NCBI RefSeq assembly: GCF_003148495.1 | Contig: NZ_QGGH01000018.1 | Coordinates: 1-64,000 of the forward strand | Source of the DNA: Mesorhizobium loti | GTDB lineage: Bacteria; Pseudomonadota; Alphaproteobacteria; Rhizobiales; Rhizobiaceae | Direction of reading: 5' to 3' | Length of the DNA: 64,000 nucleotides | Shown here: positions 1-8,472 of the stretch, piece after piece | How the letters are laid out: every line of letters starts with the position of its first letter | How positions within the stretch are numbered: position 1 is the first letter of the stretch | Notes under the pieces: generated by a model | What the model was told of the DNA's origin: nothing | The model's database searches: none | The model's input: only the letters and a program-made list of their open reading frames with translations | Translations under genes and position numbers: made by a program

Positions 1-136
1 CGGCGAGATCAGAATAGCCACCGTGATGTCGGTGACGCTGTCGACCGACCATCGCGCCGTCGATGGTGCGCTTGGTGCAGAACTGCTGGTCGCCTTCAAG
101 CGGCTGATCGAAAATCCGATGGGCATGCTGGTTTAG
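1..136 (+). CDS. Dihydrolipoamide acyltransferase (pyruvate dehydrogenase E2), C-terminal end
   Basis: This is the last 44 codons of an E2 acyltransferase; the frame starts at base 2 and the gene begins outside the window. The catalytic motif DHRAVDG is visible, preceded by VMSVTLST and followed by the usual C-terminal helix ending in PMGMLV. The motif is the CoA-dependent acyl-transfer site of 2-oxo acid dehydrogenase E2 subunits, where His and Asp act. Pyruvate is the likely substrate complex, but a branched-chain or acetoin-type E2 cannot be excluded from this fragment. It is not obviously linked to the ABC transporter that follows 266 bases later. Confidence 0.85.
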   Translation, partial: GEIRIATVMSVTLSTDHRAVDGALGAELLVAFKRLIENPMGMLV

Positions 137-402
137 GACGGGAGAGGCAGCGAAACCTTCGGGTGGGGCGGCCAGTTGCATCGAAGGATCGCCAGCCCGC
201 CAAAGGGCCATGAGGCTCGTGGAACGCCGGTTCCGCGGGCCGTAACTGTTGTGCCGTGAGAGCATTTCGCGCGAAGCTGTTGCCTGATCGGGTCGCACAC
301 GCGCTGTGTCATCCACCAGTCATATGCGCCGTGCAGGGAGGACGGGACGGGGAGCCGGCCAGGAGCCGGACCGGTCATGCACAGACAGGACAGGAGGTCT
401 CA

Positions 403-1389
403 TTGAAGACGCACTTCATCAAGCTGCTGGTCAGCCAGCTGGCGCTCGCGGCAACTTTGTTTGCCGGCGTGGCAAACGCCGAAACGCTGACGCTCTATAC
501 ATCACAGCCGGAAGCCGACGCGGCCAAGACCGTGGACGCCTTCAAGAAGGCGCAGCCCGGCATCGACGTGACCATCTATCGTTCGGGAACGAGCGACATC
601 CTGACCAAGATGGCGGCCGAGTTTGCCGCCGGCAGCCCGCAGCCCGATGTGCTTTTGATCGCCGACGCGGTCTCGATGGAGCTGTTGAAGAAGGACGACC
701 GGCTGCTGCCTTATCCCGAGGCCAAGCTCGATGGCATCGACGCGGATGCCTATGACGCCGACAAGACCTATTTCGGCAGCAAGCTGATCACCACCGGCAT
801 CGTCTACAACACCGCCGCAGCCGAAAAGCCGGAGCATTGGGCCGATCTCGCCAAGCCGGCCTATGCCGATGGCCTGGTCATGCCGAGCCCGCTCTATTCG
901 GGTGCGGCCGCCTACCTGCTTTCGGGCTTTGTCGGCGACACCAATTATGGCTGGGATTTCTTCCAGAAGCTGAAGACCAACAACACCGTCAGCGTGCGCG
1001 GCAACGGCGCCGTGCTGAAGTCGGTGGCATCAGGCGAGAAGCCCTATGGCATCCTGGTCGACTTCATGGCGATGAACGCCAAGAAGAAGGGCTCGCCGGT
1101 CGAATTCGTGTTCCCCAGCGAAGGCGTGCCGGCGGTGACCGAGCCGGTCGCCATCATGAAGACCGCCAAGAATGTCGAGGGCGCCAAGAGGTTCGTCGAC
1201 TTCATTCTCTCGGATGAGGGCCAGAAGCTGGCACTGTCGATGGGCTATCTGCCGGCGCGCGCCTCGGTCGGCCGCCCCGAATGGCTGCCGGAAGGCGTCA
1301 AGGTCAACGTGATGCCGTTCGACACCAAGGCAATCGTTGCCACGACCGACGCCGACAAGGCGAAGTTCTCGGACCTGTTCGGCGGCTGA
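403..1389 (+). CDS. ABC transporter periplasmic binding protein, ferric-iron/AfuA-like family
   Basis: A 328-aa extracellular solute-binding protein of the Fe(3+)/phosphonate/sugar-phosphate type (SBP family 1/6). I start it at TTG 403 because AGGAGG sits 6 bases upstream and the protein then opens with a signal peptide cut near VANA/ETLTLYTS. The longer in-frame start at GTG 256 would add a nonsensical leader. ETLTLYTSQPEADA followed by a VTIYRSGTSDI segment is the normal opening of this family. It heads an operon with a double permease and an ATPase. The ligand cannot be read: ferric iron, a phosphonate or a small organic acid all fit. A 9-bp stem-loop follows the stop. Confidence 0.85.
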   Translation: MKTHFIKLLVSQLALAATLFAGVANAETLTLYTSQPEADAAKTVDAFKKAQPGIDVTIYRSGTSDILTKMAAEFAAGSPQPDVLLIADAVSMELLKKDDRLLPYPEAKLDGIDADAYDADKTYFGSKLITTGIVYNTAAAEKPEHWADLAKPAYADGLVMPSPLYSGAAAYLLSGFVGDTNYGWDFFQKLKTNNTVSVRGNGAVLKSVASGEKPYGILVDFMAMNAKKKGSPVEFVFPSEGVPAVTEPVAIMKTAKNVEGAKRFVDFILSDEGQKLALSMGYLPARASVGRPEWLPEGVKVNVMPFDTKAIVATTDADKAKFSDLFGG

Positions 1390-1404
1390 GACGGCAATCC
1401 CGGC

Positions 1405-1428
1405 GGGATGCCGTCCCAGCGGCATCCC
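1405..1428 (+). terminator. Intercistronic stem-loop after the binding-protein gene
   Basis: Perfect 9-bp inverted repeat GGGATGCCG / CGGCATCCC with a 6-base loop, 15 bases after the stop codon. No U-tract follows, so it is more likely an mRNA-stabilising or attenuating hairpin than a true terminator. Such hairpins are common between binding-protein genes and their permease genes and help keep the binding protein in excess. Confidence 0.5.
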
Positions 1429-1479
1429 TGACCGGCAAAACCCGATCGCATCGGCTGATCGATCCCAGGAAACGCAATC

Positions 1480-3183
1480 ATGTCAACACGGATCAGGGAA
1501 AGCCGGGGGCAGGAAATGGCCCTGACGGCGGCGGTAGCCGTCGTCATCGTCCTGCTATCCCTGCTGCCGATGCTGCGTCTTATCAAGGAGATCGTGGCAC
1601 CTGGCGGCACGCTGTCGACCGTCGCGATAAAGGCCGGGCTCGCCAGTCCCGCAACCTGGATCGCAACCTGGCATACGCTGGTCATCGGCGTTGGCGGCAC
1701 CCTGCTTGCGGTGCTGTCGGGAACGCTGGTGGCCGTCCTCATCACGCTGACCGACATACGCAGCCGCAGCGCCCTGGTGCTTTGCTATGTCATGCCATTG
1801 ATGATCGCGCCGCAGGTGACGGCGCTGGCCTGGCTGCAATTGTTCGGCCCGGCAAGCCCGTTCCTGAAGCTCTTTGGCGCAGCACCGCCGCTCGGCACCA
1901 AAAACCCGCTCTATTCCACGTCAGGCATCATCCTGCTGCTCGGCGTGCAGTATGGTCCGCTGGTCTTCCTGCTGGTGCGCGCCGGCCTGCGCAAGCTGCC
2001 GCGTGAACTGGTCGAGGCGGCGCGCGCCGGCGGCGCCGGCTGGTTCACCGTGCTGGTGACCATCGTGCTGCCGTTGATGACACCGTCGATCATGGCGGCC
2101 GCCGCACTCGCCTTCGTCTCCTGCGTCGGCAATTTCGGCATTCCGGCCTTTCTCGGCATTCCCGCCAATTATCTGGTGCTGCCAACCTTGATCTATCAAC
2201 GGCTGGCAGGCGGTGGCCCCGCCGTGCTCGGCGAAACCGCGTTCCTGTCGGTGCTGATCGGTGTCATTGCCATGGCGGGCATCCTTGCCCAGGAGGTCAT
2301 GAGCCGCCGCCGCGACTATCGCATCAGCTCCTCCTCGCTGGCGGCCGAACCCTATGAACTCGGCCGCTGGCGGCCCACCGTCCAGGCCGGCATGTGGCTG
2401 CTGATCGTGGTGGTGCTGTTGCTGCCGCTGTTCGGGCTGGTTTTGACATCGCTGGTGCCTGGCTACGGCATTGCGCTCACCGCCACGACGGCGACGCTCG
2501 ATAATTATCGCTTCGTGCTGTTCGAGCATGACGCGGCCGGCCGCGCCTTCTTCAACAGCTTCTGGCTGTCGATCGCGGCGGCCTTCTTCGCGGTCCTCGT
2601 CGCCGTGCCGATCGGCTATCTGATCGCCTGGGGCAAGCAGCGCTGGGTGCGGCTGCTCAATCTGTCGGTCGAACTGCCCTATGCCTTGCCCGGTGTGGTG
2701 CTGGCGATCGCCTCGCTACTGCTGTTCCTGCGGCCAATCCCGCTGATCGGCATCCAGCTCTACAACACCGTCTGGATCATCCTCTACGCCTATCTTGCCC
2801 GCTTCCTGGTGCTGGCGCTGCGGCCGACCATCAGCGGCTATCACCAGATCGATCGGGCGCTGGAGGAAGCAGCGCAAATGGCAGGCGCCGGGCTGTTCAC
2901 GCGCATGCGCACCATCATCTTCCCGCTCGTCGCGCCGGCGGCGATCGCCGGTGGCCTGCTGATCTTCATGACGGCGCTCAGCGAGCTCACGGTTTCGGCG
3001 CTGCTGTGGTCGTCGGGCTCGGAAACGATCGGCGTGGTGATGTTTTCCTTCGAGCAGGGCGGCGATTCCAACTACGCAGCGGCGATGTCCGTCATCACTG
3101 TCGCGGTCACCTTCGTGCTGATGCTGGTGACCAATCTGCTTGCCCCCTACCTTCCCAGCGGAGTGCTGCCATGGCGCGATTGA
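1480..3183 (+). CDS. ABC transporter permease, fused double-permease (FbpB type)
   Basis: A 567-aa inner-membrane protein made of two consecutive BPD_transp_1 permease domains, as in FbpB/AfuB iron transporters. The two ATPase-docking EAA loops are visible as ELVEAARAGGAGWF near residue 177 and ALEEAAQMAGAGLF near residue 460, each in a set of about six hydrophobic segments. The start at ATG 1480 has CCAGGA upstream. Because both halves are in one chain, no second permease gene is needed. The gene overlaps the ATPase gene by 13 bases, so the two are translationally coupled. Confidence 0.9.
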   Translation: MSTRIRESRGQEMALTAAVAVVIVLLSLLPMLRLIKEIVAPGGTLSTVAIKAGLASPATWIATWHTLVIGVGGTLLAVLSGTLVAVLITLTDIRSRSALVLCYVMPLMIAPQVTALAWLQLFGPASPFLKLFGAAPPLGTKNPLYSTSGIILLLGVQYGPLVFLLVRAGLRKLPRELVEAARAGGAGWFTVLVTIVLPLMTPSIMAAAALAFVSCVGNFGIPAFLGIPANYLVLPTLIYQRLAGGGPAVLGETAFLSVLIGVIAMAGILAQEVMSRRRDYRISSSSLAAEPYELGRWRPTVQAGMWLLIVVVLLLPLFGLVLTSLVPGYGIALTATTATLDNYRFVLFEHDAAGRAFFNSFWLSIAAAFFAVLVAVPIGYLIAWGKQRWVRLLNLSVELPYALPGVVLAIASLLLFLRPIPLIGIQLYNTVWIILYAYLARFLVLALRPTISGYHQIDRALEEAAQMAGAGLFTRMRTIIFPLVAPAAIAGGLLIFMTALSELTVSALLWSSGSETIGVVMFSFEQGGDSNYAAAMSVITVAVTFVLMLVTNLLAPYLPSGVLPWRD

Positions 3184-4250
3184 GCCTGGACAATGTGACC
3201 AAGAGCTTCGCCAATTTCGATGCCGTCAAGGACGTGTCGATCGATGTCGGCGACGGCGAGTTCCTGGCGGTGCTCGGCCCCTCCGGTTGCGGCAAGACGA
3301 CGTTGCTGCGGCTGGTGGCCGGATTCGAGAAAGTGACGTCGGGCGAAATCCGCATCGGCAGCGAGGTCGTATCGGGCAAGGGCGGCAGCGTTGCGCCGGA
3401 AAAGCGGCGGGTCGGCATCGTCTTCCAGAATTATGCGTTGTGGCCGCACATGACGGTCGCCGAGAACATCGGCTATTCGCTGAAGGTCGCGAGGCTGGAC
3501 AAGGCGGTCGCGCGCCAGAAGGTCGAAGATGCCCTCGCCCTGGTCAATCTGCAAGGGCTGGGCGACCGTCGGCCGGCCAATCTTTCCGGCGGCCAGCGCC
3601 AGCGCGTGGCGCTGGCGCGCTGCCTTGTCGCCACGCCCTCGTTGGTGCTGTTCGACGAGCCGCTCGCCAATCTCGACGTGCATCTCAGGGCCTCGATGGA
3701 GGACGAGTTCGCGTCCTTCCACAAGCGCACCGGCACGACCATCGTCTACATCACCCATGATCAGGCCGAGGCAATGGCGCTGGCCGATCGGATCGCGGTT
3801 ATGGACAGCGGGCGTCTCGCCCAGCTGGCAACGCCGCGTGAACTCTATCATGAGCCGGCAAATGAAATGGTGGCGTCCTTCATTTCGCAAGGGATTTTGC
3901 TGCCCGCCGATGTGCTGAGCGCGGAGCAGGCGGGCCACTGCAAGGTCCGGGTTCTAGGCGCGGAGCTGGTTGTCCGCTGCCGGCCTGGCGAGCGGCCGCG
4001 CGCTGGGGCAAATATCTGCTGCCGGTCGGCCGATCTCGACGTGTCGCCGGATGGCCCCGGCTTCGATGGCCTGGTCAAGCGGGTGATCTACCAAGGCGGC
4101 TCGGCGCGCATCGAATTCACGCCTTCGACCAGTCCCGACCTTTCCTTGCATTTCGAACAGCCCGACCCGGTCGTGCTGGAGAGCGGAGCCAGGGCGCGTC
4201 TGCGGATACGGTCCGGCTGGCTGATCCCGGCGGCGGGGGCAGCATCGTGA
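3171..4250 (+). CDS. ABC transporter ATP-binding protein (FbpC/PotA type)
   Basis: A 359-aa ATPase energising the importer encoded just upstream. Visible motifs are Walker A GPSGCGKTT (residues 36-44), the signature LSGGQRQR, Walker B LVLFDEPLANLD and the switch histidine in YITHDQAEA. The C-terminal third is a TOBE-like regulatory domain, as in the MalK/FbpC group. I start at ATG 3171 (MARLSLDNVTKSF), inside the end of the permease gene; the upstream in-frame extension is out-of-frame permease sequence. Its stop overlaps the ATG of a truncated MBL gene (TGATG). Confidence 0.93.
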   Translation: MARLSLDNVTKSFANFDAVKDVSIDVGDGEFLAVLGPSGCGKTTLLRLVAGFEKVTSGEIRIGSEVVSGKGGSVAPEKRRVGIVFQNYALWPHMTVAENIGYSLKVARLDKAVARQKVEDALALVNLQGLGDRRPANLSGGQRQRVALARCLVATPSLVLFDEPLANLDVHLRASMEDEFASFHKRTGTTIVYITHDQAEAMALADRIAVMDSGRLAQLATPRELYHEPANEMVASFISQGILLPADVLSAEQAGHCKVRVLGAELVVRCRPGERPRAGANICCRSADLDVSPDGPGFDGLVKRVIYQGGSARIEFTPSTSPDLSLHFEQPDPVVLESGARARLRIRSGWLIPAAGAAS

Positions 4251-4426
4251 TGATGCTCGATCTGCTCGGTGGTTTTGGGGAAAAGGGCCGCACCAGCCTC
4301 GCTGTCAGCAGCGGCAACGACCGCATCCTGCTCGACGTCGGCCTCGGTAACACGGCCCTGCGCGTGGTGATCCAGATCACCAACCTGTCAGCGGCTAAAT
4401 TGCGCCAATCCAGTGCTTATGCTTGA
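4250..4426 (+). pseudogene. Truncated MBL-fold hydrolase remnant (58 codons)
   Basis: An ATG overlapping the ATPase stop opens a 58-codon frame. It starts MMLDLLGGFGEKGRTSLAV and continues GNDRILLDVG, which resembles the first beta strands of metallo-beta-lactamase-fold hydrolases (about 33 residues). After LDVGLGN the similarity stops, the frame runs through unrelated sequence and ends at 4426. The HxHxDH metal site and everything after it are missing. I read it as the 5' stub of an MBL gene that belonged to this operon and was cut by a deletion. The family assignment rests on a short match. Confidence 0.55.
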
Positions 4427-4458
4427 AGCCGCCGCCATTTCATTCCACATCGGTCAGG

Positions 4459-5583
4459 ATGAAGGGCAAGACAGGAGAACGGCGTCGGAATCTGTTGTGG
4501 GGCTTGCCCGCATCGCTGATCATGCATGCGCTCATCGTAGCGCTCGTGGTCTACGGCCTGCGGAGTCCTCCTCAACAGCCGCAGGAGGAGCAGCCGGTCA
4601 ATGTCGCGCTCGTGCCTGCGTCCGATCAGCCAAAACCGAAACCAGCTCCTGCACCACCGCCAAAGGAACCCAAAACCGAAAAGCCGCCGGAACCGAAGGT
4701 TGAAAAACCGCCCGAGCAGAAGGTTGAAAAGCCACCTCCGCCGGAAAAGCAGCCGCAGAAGCCGTCGCCAATCGAGGTGCTGAAACCTGTTTTTCAGTTC
4801 GGCGAGAAGGATACCGGCCCGAGGAAATCCCTGGATGGGGACAGCGCTCAGGACAACTCGCCATCACCGACCAAGGATGACGCGTCGAAGCCGCCTGTCG
4901 TGCCGAAGCAGGCAGAGAACAAATCGGCCGAGCCCACACAGGATGCGGAGAAGCAGGAAACTCCGATCCAGGAGATGGACAAACAGCAGGCAGACAAACA
5001 AGAGGCGGAAGCGCACGACGCCGACAAACAAGAGCCGGAAGCGTCACCAACGCCATTGGCTGCCGGCGAAGGTGAGATCGAGCTTCCCACGTCGGCAGAA
5101 GCGCCGAAGCCCAAACCCGCAAATACGCCGAAACCCGGCCCGTCAAAGGTCTCGAAATCCGGAAGCGGGGGCGCCGGGAAGCCAAGCTCGAAGGAGGTGG
5201 CCGTTGCCAAGTCGCGGACTTATTCCGGACTTCCGGGTGTTCACAGACTCTATTCGCAAGGCGCGACCGGCGATGCGTCGGCCACGACTTCGATGGCCGG
5301 TGTGCCTCGCGGCAAACGGGCAGCCCAACTTTGTGCCAGCGCGTTGCAGCAGCAATTGCTGGACGCCTCCTATTTCCCCGAGTTGATCCCAAGTGTTCCG
5401 CTGAAGGCCGGCAATATCCTTGACGCTCCGGATGTCGCCTTCCGCACCACAACCACATGGTATCATCTGGGCTTCCGGTGCGAGGTCGACACCGATGCGA
5501 CGAAGGTCTTGTCCTTCAACTTCCGTGTCGGGCCAGTGATCCCGCCCGACCAATGGGTCCGCCTTGGACTGCCTGTTCGCTAA
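4459..5583 (+). CDS. TonB-like membrane protein with DUF930 domain
   Basis: A 374-aa protein with TonB-like layout: a short basic N-terminus, one membrane segment (about residues 12-33, LPASLIMHALIVALVVYGL), a Pro/Lys/Glu-rich stretch of repeated KPPEPKVEKPPEQKVEKP type, a Lys/Gln/Ala/Asp-rich middle, and a C-terminal DUF930 domain (about residues 275-374) with LCASALQQQL and WYHLGFRCEVD. DUF930 proteins are rhizobial and have no proven function. The long extended linker suggests a periplasm-spanning role. I prefer ATG 4459; TTG 4423 is also in frame and would overlap the MBL remnant. Confidence 0.8.
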   Translation: MKGKTGERRRNLLWGLPASLIMHALIVALVVYGLRSPPQQPQEEQPVNVALVPASDQPKPKPAPAPPPKEPKTEKPPEPKVEKPPEQKVEKPPPPEKQPQKPSPIEVLKPVFQFGEKDTGPRKSLDGDSAQDNSPSPTKDDASKPPVVPKQAENKSAEPTQDAEKQETPIQEMDKQQADKQEAEAHDADKQEPEASPTPLAAGEGEIELPTSAEAPKPKPANTPKPGPSKVSKSGSGGAGKPSSKEVAVAKSRTYSGLPGVHRLYSQGATGDASATTSMAGVPRGKRAAQLCASALQQQLLDASYFPELIPSVPLKAGNILDAPDVAFRTTTTWYHLGFRCEVDTDATKVLSFNFRVGPVIPPDQWVRLGLPVR

Positions 5584-5587
5584 CAGC

Positions 5588-6274
5588 CTAGGCGGGGACA
5601 CCGAGTCCAGCCAATTGCCGGCTAACTTCTTGCCAGTCGGCGCAGATGAAATCGGCACCGGCCGCCGTCAGCCGCGCACCGTGCTCGCGATAGGTGTGAC
5701 CGCCGCCTGTGTAACCGATCGCCGTCATGCCGGCGGCGACCGCGCCCTGGATGCCGAAGGGCGAATCCTCGATGACGATGCAGTCAGCGGGGTTGGCGCC
5801 CATCTTGTCGGCCGCAAACAGGAAGATGTCCGGTGCGGGCTTTCCGTTCTTGACCATCGAGGAGCTGTAGATCGCGTCGCCGAAAAACCGCGCAAGTCCG
5901 GTCACGGCCAGGCTGTGGTTTATGCGCTCGACGGAGGATGACGAGGCCACGCATCGGTCGCCCACAAGCGTCTGCAGAAACGCGGCGATGCCCAGTGTCG
6001 GCTTCAATTCTTCGGAGAACAGCGCCTTGGTCTCGGCCCAAATGTCGCTGTCTGCCGCCGCCGGAAACTGGTGGCCGGTCAATTCCCTGATCTTGGCGAT
6101 GATATCGGACTGCTTCATGCCGATGCATTGGGCGATGATGCTGGTGTTGACGCCGGGCATGCCGTGTTTTTCATAGACGCGCTCATAGGCCCGGGCGGCC
6201 AGAGGCTCGCTGTCGACAAGAACGCCGTCGCAATCGAAAATGATAGGCCTTGGTCGAGCCACGAGCTTCTCCAT
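5588..6274 (-). CDS. HAD-family phosphatase (beta-phosphoglucomutase-like subgroup)
   Basis: A 228-aa haloacid-dehalogenase hydrolase. Motif I is FDCDGVLVDS with nucleophile Asp14 and Asp16; the threonine/serine motif is in ASSSSVERI, the lysine motif in KNGKPAPDIF, and the acidic motif in CIVIEDSPFG. It has a helical cap between motifs I and II, as in the Gph/CbbY/YieH branch, so a small phosphorylated metabolite is the likely substrate. I start at ATG 6274, where GCGGA lies upstream; a further ATG at 6304 is possible. It converges on the DUF930 gene with 4 bases between stops. Confidence 0.88.
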   Translation of the reverse strand: MEKLVARPRPIIFDCDGVLVDSEPLAARAYERVYEKHGMPGVNTSIIAQCIGMKQSDIIAKIRELTGHQFPAAADSDIWAETKALFSEELKPTLGIAAFLQTLVGDRCVASSSSVERINHSLAVTGLARFFGDAIYSSSMVKNGKPAPDIFLFAADKMGANPADCIVIEDSPFGIQGAVAAGMTAIGYTGGGHTYREHGARLTAAGADFICADWQEVSRQLAGLGVPA

Positions 6275-6359
6275 CGAGTCAATTCCGCACATCGCTATCG
6301 GCAAAAAGTCAAATGTTCAATAGCGCGGGTGTTTTGGGGAGCGCAAAGCCGGCGCGCGG

Positions 6360-7001
6360 TCAAAGCTGGCGCAGCGCATCGCTCGCACGGGAAGACCCGA
6401 GCGCCCGCTGCATGGCTTGCCGGGACTGTGCGCGATCCGGCGTGATCCAGTTCGGTTCGGCGCCGAGGAAGCGGTCGAGGAAGGCCACCGCATAGGCTGG
6501 CATCTCGGTCACGTTCTCGCGATAGGACCACCATGTGCGCAGGTCGTCGGCGCATTTGTCGATGCTCGGTGCGCTGCCGAATTCCTGCTCGTGGATCGCC
6601 GAAATCACCGAGACGCAGTAGTTGGTGTAGAGGAACCCTTCCGGCCAGAAGCGGACGATTTCCAGCGTGCCGGCGTTTGTTTCCGTCTCGATCAACTGAG
6701 TGAGGCCGGAGACTTCCCTGGCCGGCGCCTGTTTTATCAATTCGCGCAGCACGAGGCCGGCGGCAAAGACGATGAAGTCGGCGCGATCGATCGCGGCGAA
6801 GCGCTTCTGCGCCTCCATGATCTCGACCCAGTCGAGAAAGGCCCTGGTGAGCTTGGCCTCGTCGATCTCGAAGCGCACGCCGAATGTGTCCGAGACCACC
6901 TTGGCGCTGCCGCGAAAGGTGGCGCGGAACCAGCGCAACTGCCGCAATCGATGGCGAAGGTCGGGCATCAAGGCCAGTTCGTCCCTGAAGGGCAGATCCA
7001 T
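6360..7001 (-). CDS. Conserved hypothetical protein, unrecognised
   Basis: A 213-aa soluble protein with no signal peptide or membrane segment and no motif I recognise. It starts MDLPFRDELALMPDLRHRLRQLRWF and contains a mostly helical middle (FAAGLVLRELIKQAPAREV) and a Trp/Tyr-rich part (FWPEGFLYTNYCVSVISAI, DDLRTWWSYRENV). ATG 7001 is preferred because the upstream in-frame extension is arginine-rich and unlike coding sequence. It stands alone between the HAD gene and the divergent gut operon. Confidence 0.7.
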   Translation of the reverse strand: MDLPFRDELALMPDLRHRLRQLRWFRATFRGSAKVVSDTFGVRFEIDEAKLTRAFLDWVEIMEAQKRFAAIDRADFIVFAAGLVLRELIKQAPAREVSGLTQLIETETNAGTLEIVRFWPEGFLYTNYCVSVISAIHEQEFGSAPSIDKCADDLRTWWSYRENVTEMPAYAVAFLDRFLGAEPNWITPDRAQSRQAMQRALGSSRASDALRQL

Positions 7002-7091
7002 ATTCCTCGTATCCTGTTTCCCGGTCAGGCTAGCACAATGGCGCCGTCGCCGAAATCTGTCAGCGTCCCTGTGGATGACGACAGCTAAGGC

Positions 7092-7111
7092 CAATATCAT
7101 ACATATTGACA
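7092..7111 (+). promoter_or_regulatory. Inverted repeat overlapping a TTGACA box upstream of gutM
   Basis: Perfect 6-bp inverted repeat CAATAT / ATATTG with a 5-base spacer (7092-7108) that overlaps TTGACA at 7106-7111. It lies about 85 bases before the first gene of the PTS operon. The layout fits a repressor or activator site at a -35 box, but no convincing -10 element is seen 16-18 bases downstream. The regulator is unknown; the SorC-type protein at 12902 is the obvious candidate. Confidence 0.4.
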
Positions 7112-7196
7112 TTCTCGGAAACAAATGTTCTCACTTTGCTGTTGTCACGCGCCGGTCCAAGGTGCGGTTCAACTGAGGCTTCGGGAGGAGAACCGA

Positions 7197-7634
7197 ATGG
7201 CGATTTGGCAGTGGGGACTGCTTCTGCTGGTTATCGTGTGGGCGTTGCAGTCGCTCGGCGTCTGGCTGCAGATGCGGCACTATTCGGATGTCTTCAGAGG
7301 CGTCACCGACCAGTACAAGGATGGCTTTGTCGGAGCCGGCAATTTTCGCGGTCGATTGGCCAAGGGCACCATCGCGCTCGTCGTGGTGACACCCGATCTG
7401 GTCGTGCGCCGCCTGATGGTGATGAGCGGCCGTTCCGTCTTCACCAAATTCAAAAGACATGAAGAGTTCGAGGGCGTTCCCCTCGATCGACTCCGGTCCA
7501 ACCCTGCAATCATGGGGGAGGGGGAATCCGGTGTGGCCGAGGCCGTGAAGCGGGCGATCGAACAGATCGACAAAACACGGTCGGAGCCGGGGAAGAAGCC
7601 GGGTCTGTCCGGCTTGAACATAGCAAGGGCCTAG
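7197..7634 (+). CDS. gutM: GutM-like protein, first gene of the glucitol PTS operon
   Basis: A 145-aa protein of the glucitol-operon activator (GutM/SrlM) family. The N-terminus is one hydrophobic segment (about residues 5-22, WGLLLLVIVWALQSLGVWL), followed by a soluble part containing GNFRGRLAKGTIALVVV and VRRLMVMSGRSVFTKF. In enteric bacteria GutM helps activate the glucitol operon. The start at ATG 7197 has an excellent GGGAGGAG site, better than the upstream in-frame ATG at 7125. It is followed by srlA after 60 bases. Confidence 0.85.
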   Translation: MAIWQWGLLLLVIVWALQSLGVWLQMRHYSDVFRGVTDQYKDGFVGAGNFRGRLAKGTIALVVVTPDLVVRRLMVMSGRSVFTKFKRHEEFEGVPLDRLRSNPAIMGEGESGVAEAVKRAIEQIDKTRSEPGKKPGLSGLNIARA

Positions 7635-7694
7635 AGGACGAGAGGACGCCGCGCACCGACTGGGATCAACCGGCGGGCGGCATAAGGAGGAGAA

Positions 7695-8456
7695 ATGTCT
7701 GTATTTTCGTTGTTGGCGCAGCATGCCGACATGGCCGTGCACAATCTGCATGTCGCAGGTGCCATGGTCTCGGATGCTGCATTGCATGGCAAGCTCGCCG
7801 TCGAGCATGCCTCTGACCATCTCGTTGTCCTGGCGCAAGCGGACAGCGGACCGATCACCGTCGATCAGTTCAAGGAAAAGCTGAAGGACGTCCAGCAGGA
7901 AGAGCAGCTCGGCTGGCTGACCGCCATCGGCAAGTACTTCATCGGCATCTTCCAGAAGGGCGGCGAGGTGTTCGCCGGCTTCGTCACCGGCATCATTCCG
8001 ACGCTGGTGGTGCTGATGACGGCCTTCTACGCCGTCACCGAACTGGTCGGTGAAGAGCGCGTGCATGGCCTGGCGCGCGGCGCCGGCCGGATCGCGCTGA
8101 CGCGCTATACGCTTTTGCCGCTGCTGGCGGTGTTCTTCCTCACCAATCCGATGGCCTATACGTTCGGATCGTTCCTGGAAGAGAAGCATAAGCCGGCCTT
8201 CTATGACGCGGCCGTGTCCTATGTGCACCCGCCGCTCGGCCTGTTCCCGCACATCAATCCCGGCGAGTATTTCGTCTGGGGCGGCATCCTGGTCGCGCTG
8301 CTGGAGCTGGAGAAGAAGGGCGTCGTCGTCGCCGGTTACCACGTCAAGGTGGCGATCTGGTACGCCATCGTCGGTCTCGTCGTCATCCTGCTCAAGGGCA
8401 TGCTGACCGAACGCATCACCGCCATCATGGCACGCCGCCAGGGCGTCGAGCTGTAA
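7695..8456 (+). CDS. srlA: PTS glucitol/sorbitol-specific EIIC component
   Basis: A 253-aa integral membrane subunit of a glucitol-family PTS permease. The family core is clear: GIFQKGGEVFAGFVTGIIP, LTNPMAYTFGSF and LFPHINPGEYFVWGG. Compared with the roughly 190-aa enteric SrlA it carries about 70 extra N-terminal residues, rich in His, Ala and Asp, with no recognised function. With SrlE and SrlB it would import a polyol and phosphorylate it. AAGGAGGAG precedes the ATG. Confidence 0.92.
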   Translation: MSVFSLLAQHADMAVHNLHVAGAMVSDAALHGKLAVEHASDHLVVLAQADSGPITVDQFKEKLKDVQQEEQLGWLTAIGKYFIGIFQKGGEVFAGFVTGIIPTLVVLMTAFYAVTELVGEERVHGLARGAGRIALTRYTLLPLLAVFFLTNPMAYTFGSFLEEKHKPAFYDAAVSYVHPPLGLFPHINPGEYFVWGGILVALLELEKKGVVVAGYHVKVAIWYAIVGLVVILLKGMLTERITAIMARRQGVEL

Positions 8457-8472
8457 GGGCGGGGAGGACATC

